Shown: piece by piece, positions 8,559 through 17,342 of the stretch
Position numbering within the stretch: position 1 is the stretch's first letter
Layout of the letters: every line of letters starts with the position of its first letter
DNA from: a virus
Length of the DNA: 61,293 nucleotides
Direction: 5' to 3' (one strand)
IMG/VR virus record: IMGVR_UViG_3300010885_035234
Coordinates: 1 to 61,293 of that record
Notes under the pieces: model-generated
What the model was told of the DNA's origin: nothing
The model's input: only the letters and a program-made list of their open reading frames with translations
Databases searched by the model: none
Position numbers and translations under genes: made by a program

Positions 8559-9620
8559 ATGGCATTTTTAGATTCTATCATTAAGAACTCTGGAAACAAA
8601 TATGCGAGTGTGGTGGACGATGGAGTCGAGGCAGATGTGAATGGCTTCGTGGATACAGGAAGTTATGCGTTCAATGCCTTGCTTTCGGGTAGCCTGTATG
8701 GAGGTATTGCAAGCAACAAGATTCTTGCGTTGGCGGGGGAGTCTGCAACGGGTAAGACCTACTTTGCCCTTGGCATCGTGTCGAAGTTTCTGCAAGACAA
8801 TGCAGAAGGGGTAGTTCTCTACTTTGATTCAGAGCAAGCCGTGACATCGGGTATGTTTACTGATCGTGGTGTGGATCCAAAGAGAGTTGCCGTTTTCCCT
8901 GTTGCCACAATTGAAGATTTCCGACATCAGGCAATTTGTATTGTTGATAAGATTTTGGAAGAACCCGAAGCCAAGCGCAAGCCTGTTATGATTGTTCTTG
9001 ATTCGTTGGGAATGCTTTCGACGAGCAAAGAAATGCGTGACACAGCAGAAGGCAAGGACACCCGAGATATGACTCGTTCGCAGGTCATTCGTGCAACATT
9101 CCGCACTCTCACGCTGAAGTTGGGCAAGGCAAATATTCCTATGATTATGACTAATCACACCTATAGTGTTATTGGAGCATATGTTCCTACAAAGGAAATG
9201 TCGGGAGGAGATGGTTTGAAGTATGCTGCTTCCACCATTGTGATGCTTTCCAAAAAGAAAGAGAAGAATGCAGAAGGTGATGTAGTAGGCAGTATTATTC
9301 ATTGTAAATTGTACAAATCCCGTCTGACCAAGGAAAATCAATTGGTGGATGTGCAATTAAACTACGACAGCGGACTAAACAAGTACTATGGGCTGCTCGA
9401 CATTGCAATCAAGTACAACATCTTCAAAAAGATTTCTACCCGCATTGAATTACCTGATGGCAAGACGGCATTTGAAAAAACAATCAACGAGAATCCAGAA
9501 AAGTATTACACAGAAACGGTGATGAAGCAATTGGAAGAAGCAGTCGCCAAAGAATTCAAATACGGCGGCGGGCTTGAAGAAGAACCTGTCACAGAGAAGA
9601 TCCTGTTGAAAGAGGGATAA
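8559..9620 (+). CDS. uvsX: UvsX/RecA-like recombinase
   Basis: Strand-exchange ATPase that drives recombination-dependent replication in T4-like phages. Walker A is AGESATGKT (about residues 58-66). Walker B lies in [11 protein letters not shown] near 145, and a [11 protein letters not shown] segment follows where RecA proteins have loop L2. At 353 residues it is near the usual size for UvsX (about 390 in T4). The C-terminus is acidic and Glu-rich ([12 protein letters not shown]). It overlaps no neighbour but is one base from the upstream gene and two from the downstream gene, implying one operon with polymerase and helicase. Confidence 0.93.
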   Translation: MAFLDSIIKNSGNKYASVVDDGVEADVNGFVDTGSYAFNALLSGSLYGGIASNKILALAGESATGKTYFALGIVSKFLQDNAEGVVLYFDSEQAVTSGMFTDRGVDPKRVAVFPVATIEDFRHQAICIVDKILEEPEAKRKPVMIVLDSLGMLSTSKEMRDTAEGKDTRDMTRSQVIRATFRTLTLKLGKANIPMIMTNHTYSVIGAYVPTKEMSGGDGLKYAASTIVMLSKKKEKNAEGDVVGSIIHCKLYKSRLTKENQLVDVQLNYDSGLNKYYGLLDIAIKYNIFKKISTRIELPDGKTAFEKTINENPEKYYTETVMKQLEEAVAKEFKYGGGLEEEPVTEKILLKEG

Positions 9621-9621
9621 A

Positions 9622-9936
9622 ATGGATTCGTCTCAAAAAGAAACTCTGGACTTTGACATTGTATCCCGACCAGACATCGGGTATGCTATAAGACTAAGAG
9701 GCAGCATCTTTGAAGGAATCGAATATCGGTATACGGTGTTTCAATACGAGGACAAGCCCTTGGAGGGCAAACTGTATTTCGACTACGAGATCATTAAGAA
9801 CCCTAACGGGGTTCCCCGAACAGATGAATTGCATAACTTCGTATCGTTTATTGCGGAACGACTTGTTCGATCAGGATTAGTGAAGGTTGCAAATGAAACG
9901 AATAGAAATAGTAATTTTGGAAAATCTGCTATATAA
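9622..9936 (+). CDS. Hypothetical protein in the replication operon
   Basis: A 104-residue protein I do not recognise. It looks mixed alpha/beta with alternating strands (YAIRLRGSIFEGIEYRYTVF, then GKLYFDYEII) and a C-terminal helix. It begins two bases after the UvsX stop and its last 44 bases overlap the helicase start, so it is probably co-translated with the helicase. Its place suggests an accessory factor for the helicase or UvsX. Confidence 0.75.
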   Translation: MDSSQKETLDFDIVSRPDIGYAIRLRGSIFEGIEYRYTVFQYEDKPLEGKLYFDYEIIKNPNGVPRTDELHNFVSFIAERLVRSGLVKVANETNRNSNFGKSAI

Positions 9937-11305
9937 TGAGGAATTTACCCGAAAGGTACTTCCCTTTATCAAGGCAGAATATTTTGCAGATCATAATGAA
10001 AAGACAATTTTTAATTCTATCAGCGACTTTGTAGGAAAGTATTCAGCCCTGCCATCAAAAGAGGCAGTTGGAATCATTATTAAAGAAAGTAAGATCCTTA
10101 CGGAAGAGCAGTTTAATAAGTGCCGTGAGATTGTAGAGGCACTAACCGATGAAAAACAAAATCAGCAATGGATCACAGACGAAACAGAAAAGTTCTGCAA
10201 AGACAAAAGCCTGTACAATGCCATCCTTGAATCCATCCATATCATTGAAGGAAAATCAACGAGCAAGACTCCCTCTGCACTTCCTGATATCCTCTCGAAA
10301 GCACTTGCCGTATCCTTCGATTCCCATGTTGGACATGACTACATCGAAGATGCCGACTCCCGATATGACTTCTATCATAAGAAGGAATCCCGACTGCCAT
10401 TCGATTTAGAGTATTTCAATACCATTACAAATGGTGGTATTCCTCAGAAGACACTCAATATTTGTTTGGCGGGTACAGGTGTAGGTAAGTCGCTTTTCAT
10501 GTGCCATCATGCAGCAAATTGCCTTTCATTGGGAAAGAATGTTCTGTACATCACCTGTGAAATGGCAGAAGAGCGTATTGCAGAGCGTATAGATGCAAAT
10601 CTAATGGATACTGCATTGGATGATCTGAAGGCTTTGCCACGGGATGCGTATGAAAAGAAGATGGAGCGCATTCGTGAGAAAACACAGGGTAAACTTATCA
10701 TCAAGGAGTACCCCACGGCTTCGGCAAATGTAAACCACTTCCGTATCCTGTTGGAAGAACTAAAGTTGAAGAAGCGGTTTAAGCCTGATGTGATATTCAT
10801 CGACTATTTGAATATCTGTGCATCGGCTCGTATCAAGATGAATGCATCTGTTGGTTCTTATTCATACATCAAGTCGATTGCAGAAGAACTTCGTGGTCTT
10901 GCCGTGGAGCAGGGTGTTCCGATTTTCTCTGCCACACAGACAAATCGTACAGGCTTTACAAGCACCGATGTTGGTCTTGAGGATACATCCGAGTCTTTCG
11001 GTCTTCCTGCCACGGCTGACTTTATGTTTGCCCTGATTACAACGGAAGAAATGGACAAGTTGGGTCAGGTGTTGGTGAAGCAGTTGAAGAACCGATACAA
11101 TGATACTGCAAACAACAAGAGATTTGTGGTGGGAATCAATCGTGCCAAGATGAAACTATTTGATGTAGAGGAATCTGCACAGGCAGACATTGTAAATACA
11201 ACCCCTTCACCACAGAAACAGCAGTTTAAGGCATTTGGTGGTGGTGGGGAAAAGAAGTTTGCCAAGCGTGAAAATGATTCAAAGTTTAAAGGTTGGAAAG
11301 TCTAA
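9893..11305 (+). CDS. Replicative DnaB-type helicase (gp41-like)
   Basis: Hexameric 5'-3' helicase that unwinds DNA ahead of the polymerase and partners with primase. An N-terminal helical domain is followed by a RecA-type motor: Walker A AGTGVGKS near residue 192, then ITCEMAEERIAERID (DnaB motif 1a), Walker B PDVIFIDYLN near 300, and SATQTNRTGF (motif 3). The C-terminal tail is Gly/Lys-rich. ATG 9893 with a GAAGG site is preferred over TTG 9887. At 470 residues it matches T4 gp41 (475). The gp59-like loader is coded separately near 38 kb. Confidence 0.95.
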   Translation: MKRIEIVILENLLYNEEFTRKVLPFIKAEYFADHNEKTIFNSISDFVGKYSALPSKEAVGIIIKESKILTEEQFNKCREIVEALTDEKQNQQWITDETEKFCKDKSLYNAILESIHIIEGKSTSKTPSALPDILSKALAVSFDSHVGHDYIEDADSRYDFYHKKESRLPFDLEYFNTITNGGIPQKTLNICLAGTGVGKSLFMCHHAANCLSLGKNVLYITCEMAEERIAERIDANLMDTALDDLKALPRDAYEKKMERIREKTQGKLIIKEYPTASANVNHFRILLEELKLKKRFKPDVIFIDYLNICASARIKMNASVGSYSYIKSIAEELRGLAVEQGVPIFSATQTNRTGFTSTDVGLEDTSESFGLPATADFMFALITTEEMDKLGQVLVKQLKNRYNDTANNKRFVVGINRAKMKLFDVEESAQADIVNTTPSPQKQQFKAFGGGGEKKFAKRENDSKFKGWKV

Positions 11306-11317
11306 CAAGGAGAAGAT

Positions 11318-11485
11318 ATGAGCGAAAAAGAAAATGACAAGTCAGAGCGTAAAATCAAAAGCGTAATAATTGACAGCGAGTTGAAAGAATGGGAAGATTG
11401 GGGAAACAAGTATTTTGGTTCGGGTGACCAAAATACCGATGATCTGTATCACAAGGATGATCTAAAGAATAATAAGAGGCGGTAA
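11318..11485 (+). CDS. Small acidic protein between helicase and primase
   Basis: A 55-codon gene with a strong AAGGAG site 6 bases before its ATG. It ends in TAATG, overlapping the primase start. The product is highly charged: a basic N-terminal half (SEKENDKSERKIKSV), a WEDWGNKYFG patch, and an acidic DDLYHKDD followed by NNKRR. The RBS and exact fit between neighbours argue it is real. Possible adaptor between helicase and primase; no family recognised. Confidence 0.8.
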   Translation: MSEKENDKSERKIKSVIIDSELKEWEDWGNKYFGSGDQNTDDLYHKDDLKNNKRR

Positions 11486-12498
11486 TGTCCACCTATATTG
11501 ATAGAAAATTTATTGATCTTGTAAGCGGTCAACTCCGCAATTTTAAGTGGAAAAAGAGTGGTCTTGCAAACTGCTCCTGTCCACTCTGTGGAGATTCAAG
11601 CAAGAACAAGCGCAAGGCACGGGGATTCTTCTTTCAAAAGAAAGCAGACTTCTTCTATATGTGTCACAACTGTGGGTTTTCCTCTACGCTGTATAATTTT
11701 CTATCACAAATTTCTCCTGCATATGCCAAGGAGTATTCGCTTGAGCGGTGGAAGAATGGAGAACAGGGGCATTCCAACTATAAGAAGCCCGAAATAAACA
11801 TTCCTGCTCCTGTGTTTAGTGGAACAGGAGAACTACAGCCTCTTATAGAGTTGGGAGAGGATCATCCAGCCGTAAGGTTCTGTGTCAAGCGCAAGATTCC
11901 AAAGGACAAGTGGAATCGTCTGTTCTATACCGATGATTTTGGTAAGTTTGCAATGGGATTGGATGACTCTTTGGAACTAAAGAAACGGGAGAAGCGTTTG
12001 GTTATTCCGTTCTTTGATGTGAGTGGTAATATTATTGCAGCACAGGGAAGATTACTTGAGATTAAAAGCGAGACTGATATTCGCTATATGACGATCAAGG
12101 CGGACAAATCCATTGATCGTCTTTGGTACGGCATCAGCGAATGTGATGCCAACAAGCGTGTATATATTGTTGAAGGGCCTCTTGATTCTCTCTTCCTACC
12201 TAATGCTGTGGCAATGGTGGGAGCATCAAACTTTTCTATTCATCCAAAGATAGCGCAATCAGATATTGTGGTTGCCTTGGATAACGAGCCAAGGAATGCA
12301 GAGATTGTGGCTCTCATGGAGCGTTTCATTGATGTTGGGTATCCTGTCTGCATTTGGAAAGATGGAATTGTAGGCAAGGACATCAACGATATGGTTCTTT
12401 CAGGAAGAACTCAGGAAGATATTATATCAATGATTGATGGTTGTGTAGCCAAGGGAATGGAAGCAAAACTAAAGATAAACTTTTGGAAAAAGGTATAA
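11485..12498 (+). CDS. DNA primase (gp61-like, zinc finger plus TOPRIM)
   Basis: Makes RNA primers for lagging-strand synthesis. The N-terminus carries a zinc-binding region with CSCPLCGDSS near residue 30 and CHNCGF near 59. The centre has the primase/TOPRIM core: LVIPFFDVSGNIIAAQGR, then VYIVEGPLDSLFLPNA with the catalytic Glu, and VVALDNEPRN with the metal-binding Asp. At 337 residues it equals T4 gp61 (342). It is coupled to the small acidic gene upstream and ends one base before thyX. Confidence 0.93.
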   Translation: MSTYIDRKFIDLVSGQLRNFKWKKSGLANCSCPLCGDSSKNKRKARGFFFQKKADFFYMCHNCGFSSTLYNFLSQISPAYAKEYSLERWKNGEQGHSNYKKPEINIPAPVFSGTGELQPLIELGEDHPAVRFCVKRKIPKDKWNRLFYTDDFGKFAMGLDDSLELKKREKRLVIPFFDVSGNIIAAQGRLLEIKSETDIRYMTIKADKSIDRLWYGISECDANKRVYIVEGPLDSLFLPNAVAMVGASNFSIHPKIAQSDIVVALDNEPRNAEIVALMERFIDVGYPVCIWKDGIVGKDINDMVLSGRTQEDIISMIDGCVAKGMEAKLKINFWKKV

Positions 12499-12499
12499 G

Positions 12500-13159
12500 A
12501 TGAAAATAGATGTTCTTAATGAAGGATTTATTGAACTTGTAAGTCACATGGGTGATGATCTTACAGTCGTGAATGCAGCCCGTGTTTCTTTCAATAAGGA
12601 AGCCACGGAGTTTACAGACAAGGATGAAAAATTACTTCAATACCTTGCAAAGAACAACCATTGGACACCTTTTGCACATCCGCAGATCACCCTGCGGATC
12701 AAGGCTCCAATATCTATTCGCACACAATTTTTTAAACACAAACAGGGATTTGTGGAAAATGAAATTTCTCGCCGTTATGTTACATTTGAGCCAGAGATGT
12801 ATCATCCAAGGTGGCGTACAAAACCCACAAATGGGGCAAAACAGGGTTCTGAGGATTTCATGGAGTACGGCAATGATTGGAATAATTGCAATATTGCTTA
12901 CAGCATTGCTGTGGATATGTGTTTTGATGCTTATCATATGCTTCTCGGAAAAGGAGTTGCCCCCGAACAGGCACGATTCATACTGCCACAGGGAGTATAC
13001 ACCGAATGGTGGTGGACAGGCTCTCTTGCCGCCTACGGACGGTTCTACAGGCAGCGTAGCGACTCCCATGCCCAATGGGAAATCAGGGAGTATGCCGAAG
13101 CAGTGGGAAAAATACTTATGAATCTTTATCCTAAGTCTTGGGCAGCACTTCAGAACTAA
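12500..13159 (+). CDS. thyX: Flavin-dependent thymidylate synthase
   Basis: Makes dTMP from dUMP using methylene-tetrahydrofolate and FAD. The ThyX region is clear: IRTQFFKHKQGFVENEIS followed by RRYV, the family signature in a variant form (KHK where many have RHR). HPQITLRIKAPISI precedes it, and the C-terminal AYGRFYRQRSDSHAQWEIRE matches the second conserved block. 219 residues is typical. It depends on the dUTPase product. The 84 bases after it contain a TATAAT at 13163-13168 without a good -35. Confidence 0.95.
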   Translation: MKIDVLNEGFIELVSHMGDDLTVVNAARVSFNKEATEFTDKDEKLLQYLAKNNHWTPFAHPQITLRIKAPISIRTQFFKHKQGFVENEISRRYVTFEPEMYHPRWRTKPTNGAKQGSEDFMEYGNDWNNCNIAYSIAVDMCFDAYHMLLGKGVAPEQARFILPQGVYTEWWWTGSLAAYGRFYRQRSDSHAQWEIREYAEAVGKILMNLYPKSWAALQN

Positions 13160-13243
13160 CATTATAATAATCTTTTATAGCAAAATCTAATTGGTAACAG
13201 CAACGATAGATATCTGTTCGCATATGAATCAGGAGTGCGCCTA

Positions 13244-15166
13244 ATGTTAAAAACTCTTCCTACGCCTTATCAACATTTCATTTATATTTCTCGTTATTCC
13301 CGTTGGCTTGAAAAAGAAGGCAGACGAGAACATTGGGATGAAACTGTTAAGCGTTACTTTGATTTCTTTGAGGAAAATCTCAAAGAAAATAATAAATTTA
13401 AATTGACTGCTGATCTTCGCTCCGAATTGGAGAATGCCGTACTCAATCTTGAGATAATGCCTTCCATGCGGGCATTAATGACGGCAGGAGAGGCACTAAA
13501 GCGTGACAATACCGCTGGCTACAACTGTTCGTATGTTGCAATTAATCGTGTTCGTGCATTCGATGAAATACTCTACATCCTCATGTGTGGAACGGGTGTG
13601 GGCTTTTCCGTGGAGCGTCAATATGTTGAGAAACTTCCTACAATCGCTGAAACATTTACTGATTCGGACACCACGATTATTGTCCAAGACAGCAAGGCTG
13701 GTTGGGCTAAGAGTTATAAAGAACTTGTCTCCCTGCTCATTGGAGGTCAGATTCCAAAATGGGATATCTCTAAAGTACGCCCTTCTGGTGCAAGGCTCAA
13801 AACATTTGGTGGGAGAGCATCAGGCCCAAAGCCTCTTGAAGATCTTTTCCGCTTCACCTGTGATACTTTTAGAAGAGCGGCAGGAAGGAAACTTACATCA
13901 ATTGAATGCCATGACCTCGTATGCAAAATTGCGGAGATTGTCGTGGTCGGAGGAGTCCGTCGATCTGCTCTTATTAGCCTATCAAATCTCACAGATGAGC
14001 GAATGCGAGAAGCAAAAACAGGAGCATGGTGGGAAGCAAATCCCCAACGAGCCTTAGCAAACAACTCTGTGGCATACAAGGAAAAACCCGAGATCGGTGT
14101 ATTCATGGACGAATGGGTTTCCCTGTACAAATCCAAGAGTGGTGAGCGGGGCATCTTTAATCGTGCAGCAGCACAGAAGACTGTTGCAAAGTTGGGTGAT
14201 CGTCGTGATTCAACATATGAGTTTGGAACTAATCCGTGCTCAGAAATTATTCTTCGTGACCGTGAGTTCTGTAATCTAACAGAGGTTGTTATTCGTCCCA
14301 ATGATACGGCAGAAACTCTTGCCCGTAAGGTTCGTCTTGCGGCTATTCTTGGCACATGGCAAGCATCTTTGACAAACTTTCCATACCTGTCCAGTGATTG
14401 GAAAAAGAACTGTGAAGAAGAAGCACTGCTTGGAGTATCCTTTACAGGCATCATGGACAATGTTATGATGAGAAGCACCAACACCATCAAGGATGTTCTC
14501 ATCGGATTAAAGCAAGTGGCAATCGACACCAACAAGGAATGGGCAAAAAAGATCGGCATCAATCCAGCGGCTGCAATCACTTGTGTTAAACCATCCGGAA
14601 CTGTTTCACAATTAACCGATTCTGCATCAGGCATTCATGCCCGACACAGCGAATACTACATTCGCACTGTTCGTGCAGATCGTAAAGATCCTCTGTGCCA
14701 AATGATGATCGACTTGGGATTCCCCGCAGAGCCGTGTGTAATGAAACCCGATAATGTCATGGTGTTCTCTTTCCCAATGAAAGCAGAAGGTTCCCTGACA
14801 CGAAATGATGTTGAAGCCATTGCACATTTAGAGTTGTGGCTTGCATACCAGCGTTATTGGTGCGAACACAAACCTTCCATTACGATTACAACAAAGGAAC
14901 ACGAATGGATGGATGTTGGAGCATTTGTATATAAGAATTTTGATGAGATTAGTGGTATTTCTTTTCTGCCTCATTCCGATCATTCGTACCGTCAGGCTCC
15001 GTATCAAGATTGCACAAGGGAGCAATATCTTGCTGCTCTTGAGAAGATGCCTAAGAATGTGGATTGGTCGTTGCTCAAAACATATGAAAAGGAAGACAAG
15101 ACTACAAGTTCACAGACCTATGCCTGTAGTGCCAATGGTTGTGAAGTAGTGGATTTGACTACATAA
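13244..15166 (+). CDS. nrdJ: Class II (B12-dependent) ribonucleotide reductase
   Basis: Reduces ribonucleotides to deoxyribonucleotides. The 640-residue sequence resembles monomeric adenosylcobalamin-dependent reductases (RTPR/NrdJ): NCSYVAIN with the redox Cys near 95, a finger-loop segment NPCSEIILRD with radical Cys near 332 and Glu near 334, a CVKPSGTVSQL phosphate-binding segment, and a C-terminal Cys pair (ACSANGCEV) for re-reduction. No small NrdB-type subunit is nearby, as expected for class II. ATG 13244 has an AGGAG site 8 bases upstream; GTG 13235 is less likely. No cobalamin riboswitch was seen in the leader. Confidence 0.9.
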   Translation: MLKTLPTPYQHFIYISRYSRWLEKEGRREHWDETVKRYFDFFEENLKENNKFKLTADLRSELENAVLNLEIMPSMRALMTAGEALKRDNTAGYNCSYVAINRVRAFDEILYILMCGTGVGFSVERQYVEKLPTIAETFTDSDTTIIVQDSKAGWAKSYKELVSLLIGGQIPKWDISKVRPSGARLKTFGGRASGPKPLEDLFRFTCDTFRRAAGRKLTSIECHDLVCKIAEIVVVGGVRRSALISLSNLTDERMREAKTGAWWEANPQRALANNSVAYKEKPEIGVFMDEWVSLYKSKSGERGIFNRAAAQKTVAKLGDRRDSTYEFGTNPCSEIILRDREFCNLTEVVIRPNDTAETLARKVRLAAILGTWQASLTNFPYLSSDWKKNCEEEALLGVSFTGIMDNVMMRSTNTIKDVLIGLKQVAIDTNKEWAKKIGINPAAAITCVKPSGTVSQLTDSASGIHARHSEYYIRTVRADRKDPLCQMMIDLGFPAEPCVMKPDNVMVFSFPMKAEGSLTRNDVEAIAHLELWLAYQRYWCEHKPSITITTKEHEWMDVGAFVYKNFDEISGISFLPHSDHSYRQAPYQDCTREQYLAALEKMPKNVDWSLLKTYEKEDKTTSSQTYACSANGCEVVDLTT

Positions 15167-15230
15167 GGTATCTACTCATCTTGCCCCTCATCTTACTTCA
15201 CACGATGACGCAAATGTTGAGTTACATTTC

Positions 15231-15265
15231 GATAACCCCCTCTTCACCGAGGGGGTTATTTGTAT
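15231..15265 (+). terminator. Rho-independent terminator after RNR
   Basis: An 11-bp stem (ATAACCCCCTC at 15232-15242 and its complement at 15249-15259) with a six-base loop, followed by TTTGTAT. It closes the replication and nucleotide operon. The rest of 15167-15320 shows no gene. Confidence 0.8.
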
Positions 15266-15320
15266 ACAGATTACATACATAATCAGGTATGGTTAGCAGC
15301 AAAATAAAGAGGACAACCCA

Positions 15321-15710
15321 ATGTACGAATATGCAATTAAAGAAATAGTAAAGGTAATAGATGGGGATACGGTTGATGTTTGTATCGACTTGGGTTTCAA
15401 TATCTTTCATATTGAAAGACTTAGACTAAGTAGGGTGGATACTCCAGAAACCTTGACCAAAAATAAGGAAGAAAAGAAATATGGGATGGAAGCAAAGGCA
15501 TACTGTGCTGCTTGGATGAAGAAACAAAAACAAATAAAAATAAGAACATTAAAAGATGATAAATATGGAAGAATCCTTGCTGAGTTTATTGGAGATGATA
15601 ATATTTGCCTAAATGATCTTCTACTCAATGAAGGGTATGCTTGGCTATATGATGGTGGTACAAAAAACACAGATTTAACAATTCTCGAAACAAAAAGGAA
15701 CCAACAATGA
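15321..15710 (+). CDS. Thermonuclease (staphylococcal nuclease family)
   Basis: A 129-residue nuclease of the SNase fold. Motifs are VIDGDTVDV near residue 13, RLRLSRVDTPET near 34 with catalytic Arg and Asp, DKYGRILAEF with the second Arg, and LNEGYAWLYDG near the C-terminus. There is no signal peptide, so it should act in the cytoplasm or from the virion, perhaps on host nucleic acid. Its stop overlaps the start of the cohesin/dockerin gene (ATGA). Confidence 0.9.
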   Translation: MYEYAIKEIVKVIDGDTVDVCIDLGFNIFHIERLRLSRVDTPETLTKNKEEKKYGMEAKAYCAAWMKKQKQIKIRTLKDDKYGRILAEFIGDDNICLNDLLLNEGYAWLYDGGTKNTDLTILETKRNQQ

Positions 15711-16450
15711 AACTACAACAGTACATTAAATCATTCTTTGTCTTCTTGGTGTGCCTAACCAGCATGGCTTCAGCACAAAACGATCCAACTGCTAAGTTGA
15801 ATCTTACGCTGGTAGCACCACAACAGGCTGTGGCAATAGACGATATCATTGAGGTACAACTCATGGTATCTGCGGAGAACACCCCACAGCGATTTGTAGT
15901 GGCTGATGTCCCCTTTGGATGGGATCCTACCAGACTTCAACTACTTGGAGTATCATTGGTTGGTTCCCATGTGGGAGTCATGCAAGGGTATTCTACCTTT
16001 CCTGCAAATGATTATACTTGGTGCAATGAAGTCGTTCCGCCCCAAGACGGCAATGGAATGTTTTACTGCTATGGAGTTCTTGGGTATGAATGGATTGTAA
16101 CCACCGAACCTGCTCAGATGGCAAAATTCATCTTCAAGGTGGTTGGATTGGGTCGATCCGATGTTGTGCTATATGATAACCTTCCACTTCGACCTATGTT
16201 TCCTGCTTCCTGTGTTGTGTATGGCTGCTGCGTTGGCGGCAATGATGTCACAGGATCTCTGACCAATACCACCGTTGGACTTGCCCTACAAGGTGATTTC
16301 AACAATGATGGATTGGTAAATGCTCAGGACATGGGTGAGTTGCTTGCTGATTGGGGAGCCGCTAGTTTCAAGGCTAACCCCCATGACATCAATAACGATG
16401 GAATCGTCAACTCACAGGATCTAGCCTTGCTAGTCAATAATTGGAGTTAG
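15707..16450 (+). CDS. Secreted cohesin-like protein with C-terminal dockerin repeats
   Basis: A 247-residue exported protein. The N-terminus is a signal peptide (basic MKLQQYIK, hydrophobic FFVFLVCLTS, then ASAQ). Residues about 30-170 look like a cohesin-type beta sandwich (VQLMVSAEN, then DPTRLQLLGVSLVG). The end carries two dockerin F-hand repeats, GDFNNDGLVNAQDMGELLADWG and DINNDGIVNSQDLALL with Ca-binding Asp/Asn at positions 1, 3, 5 and 12. Dockerin tails of this kind are common in exported planctomycete proteins and rare in phages. Possible roles are binding to the host surface or blocking a receptor. Confidence 0.8.
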   Translation: MKLQQYIKSFFVFLVCLTSMASAQNDPTAKLNLTLVAPQQAVAIDDIIEVQLMVSAENTPQRFVVADVPFGWDPTRLQLLGVSLVGSHVGVMQGYSTFPANDYTWCNEVVPPQDGNGMFYCYGVLGYEWIVTTEPAQMAKFIFKVVGLGRSDVVLYDNLPLRPMFPASCVVYGCCVGGNDVTGSLTNTTVGLALQGDFNNDGLVNAQDMGELLADWGAASFKANPHDINNDGIVNSQDLALLVNNWS

Positions 16451-16483
16451 ATATATTTTATATGATATTTTTATATAAAAAGA

Positions 16484-16491
16484 TATAAATA
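16484..16491 (+). promoter_or_regulatory. T4-type late promoter (TATAAATA)
   Basis: An exact match to the T4 late -10 octamer, 49 bases before the ATG of the small membrane protein gene, in an AT-rich intergenic stretch. A TATAAT at 16500-16505 lacks a -35 and is a weaker alternative. Confidence 0.6.
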
Positions 16492-16539
16492 AATTCAGAT
16501 ATAATGGTTTTGGTGAAAACAAAAATCGGAGATAAACAT

Positions 16540-16668
16540 ATGGAAAGCATACTACTCAATATAGCATTTTTCGTCGGAGGTGCACTCTTTGGTAAGACCA
16601 CATGGGATTATCTTGGAAAGCCGGCATGGGATTGGTTACTAACAAAAATGCCTTGGAATAAGAAGTAA
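16540..16668 (+). CDS. Small membrane protein
   Basis: A 42-codon gene with a GGAG site 7 bases before its ATG. The product has one hydrophobic N-terminal segment (SILLNIAFFVGGALFG) and a Trp-rich, basic tail (TWDYLGKPAWDWLLTK, ending PWNKK). It stands alone between a late promoter and a terminator, so it is likely expressed late. A small lysis or envelope protein is possible; no family recognised. Confidence 0.7.
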   Translation: MESILLNIAFFVGGALFGKTTWDYLGKPAWDWLLTKMPWNKK

Positions 16669-16690
16669 TAGTTCCATCCAAATAAGCGAT

Positions 16691-16716
16691 GACACCCCCT
16701 TATGGGGGTGTTGTTG
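16691..16716 (+). terminator. Rho-independent terminator
   Basis: A GC-rich hairpin with an 8-bp stem (ACACCCCC and GGGGGTGT, loop TTAT, 16692-16711) followed by TGTTGT. It ends transcription of the small membrane protein gene. Confidence 0.8.
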
Positions 16717-16724
16717 TATAAATA
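16717..16724 (+). promoter_or_regulatory. T4-type late promoter (TATAAATA-CT)
   Basis: TATAAATACT directly follows the terminator and lies 28 bases before the RuvC-like start. It matches the extended T4 late consensus, in which CT often follows the octamer. Confidence 0.65.
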
Positions 16725-16751
16725 CTAAGAGTAGTCGCAAGGAGGTGGGCG

Positions 16752-17342
16752 ATGAGATATGTCGGAATAGATTACAGTATTCGCTGTCCTGCTATCTGTA
16801 TTTTCGAGACAAACGAATTGCCTCCTGTTTGGTATCCTGAGAACTGCCAAATACACTTCCTAACCGATAAGAAGAAATATGCTTATCGCATCACTCCCAA
16901 TATTATTGGATACCATGCTCCAATATACAAGGAGCAGGATGAGATGGATCGCTTCAACAAGATATCCAATTGGGCATTGGATCTTCTTACCAAACAAGAT
17001 ATCATTGGCATAGAGGAATATGCATTCTCTGCACAAGGAATGGTGTACAAGATTGGCGAGAATACAGGTCTACTCAAATACAAAATGTGGTCAGGAAAGA
17101 TGAACTTTGAATGCATCTCTAATAGTAAGCCAAAGAAATTGGCTACTGGTAAGGGAAACGCCGACAAGCAATCGGTTTATGATGCCTTCTGTGCAGAGAC
17201 AGGTTGGAATATACATCACCATATCCAATCACGCTCCAATAAAATAATGAGTCCGCTCACAGATGTGGCGGACTCGTATTGGATCTGCAAGTATTTGTTT
17301 CAGAAGCACACTATTGCTTCTTCACTGATGCCTTTGCCTTGA
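16752..17342 (+). CDS. RuvC/RNase H-fold nuclease
   Basis: A 196-residue protein with the RuvC-type active-site layout: GIDYSIRCPA with Asp6, GIEEYAFS with Glu about 91, and DVADSYWICKYL with two Asp near the C-terminus. The spacing suits a Holliday-junction resolvase or structure-specific nuclease used in debranching DNA before packaging. An AGGAGG site precedes the ATG. Its last 32 bases overlap the converging spanin-like gene on the other strand. Driven by the late promoter at 16717. Confidence 0.8.
   Translation: MRYVGIDYSIRCPAICIFETNELPPVWYPENCQIHFLTDKKKYAYRITPNIIGYHAPIYKEQDEMDRFNKISNWALDLLTKQDIIGIEEYAFSAQGMVYKIGENTGLLKYKMWSGKMNFECISNSKPKKLATGKGNADKQSVYDAFCAETGWNIHHHIQSRSNKIMSPLTDVADSYWICKYLFQKHTIASSLMPLP

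Noticed and set aside
13160-13243. Cobalamin riboswitch ahead of the B12-dependent RNR
   Set aside because: The 84-base leader is too short and has no B12-box-like sequence; only a TATAAT and an RBS are visible.
13747-14634. A 295-codon open frame opposite the RNR gene
   Set aside because: It is fully antisense to a well-conserved enzyme, has no RBS and an odd Ser/Arg-rich composition, typical of shadow frames.
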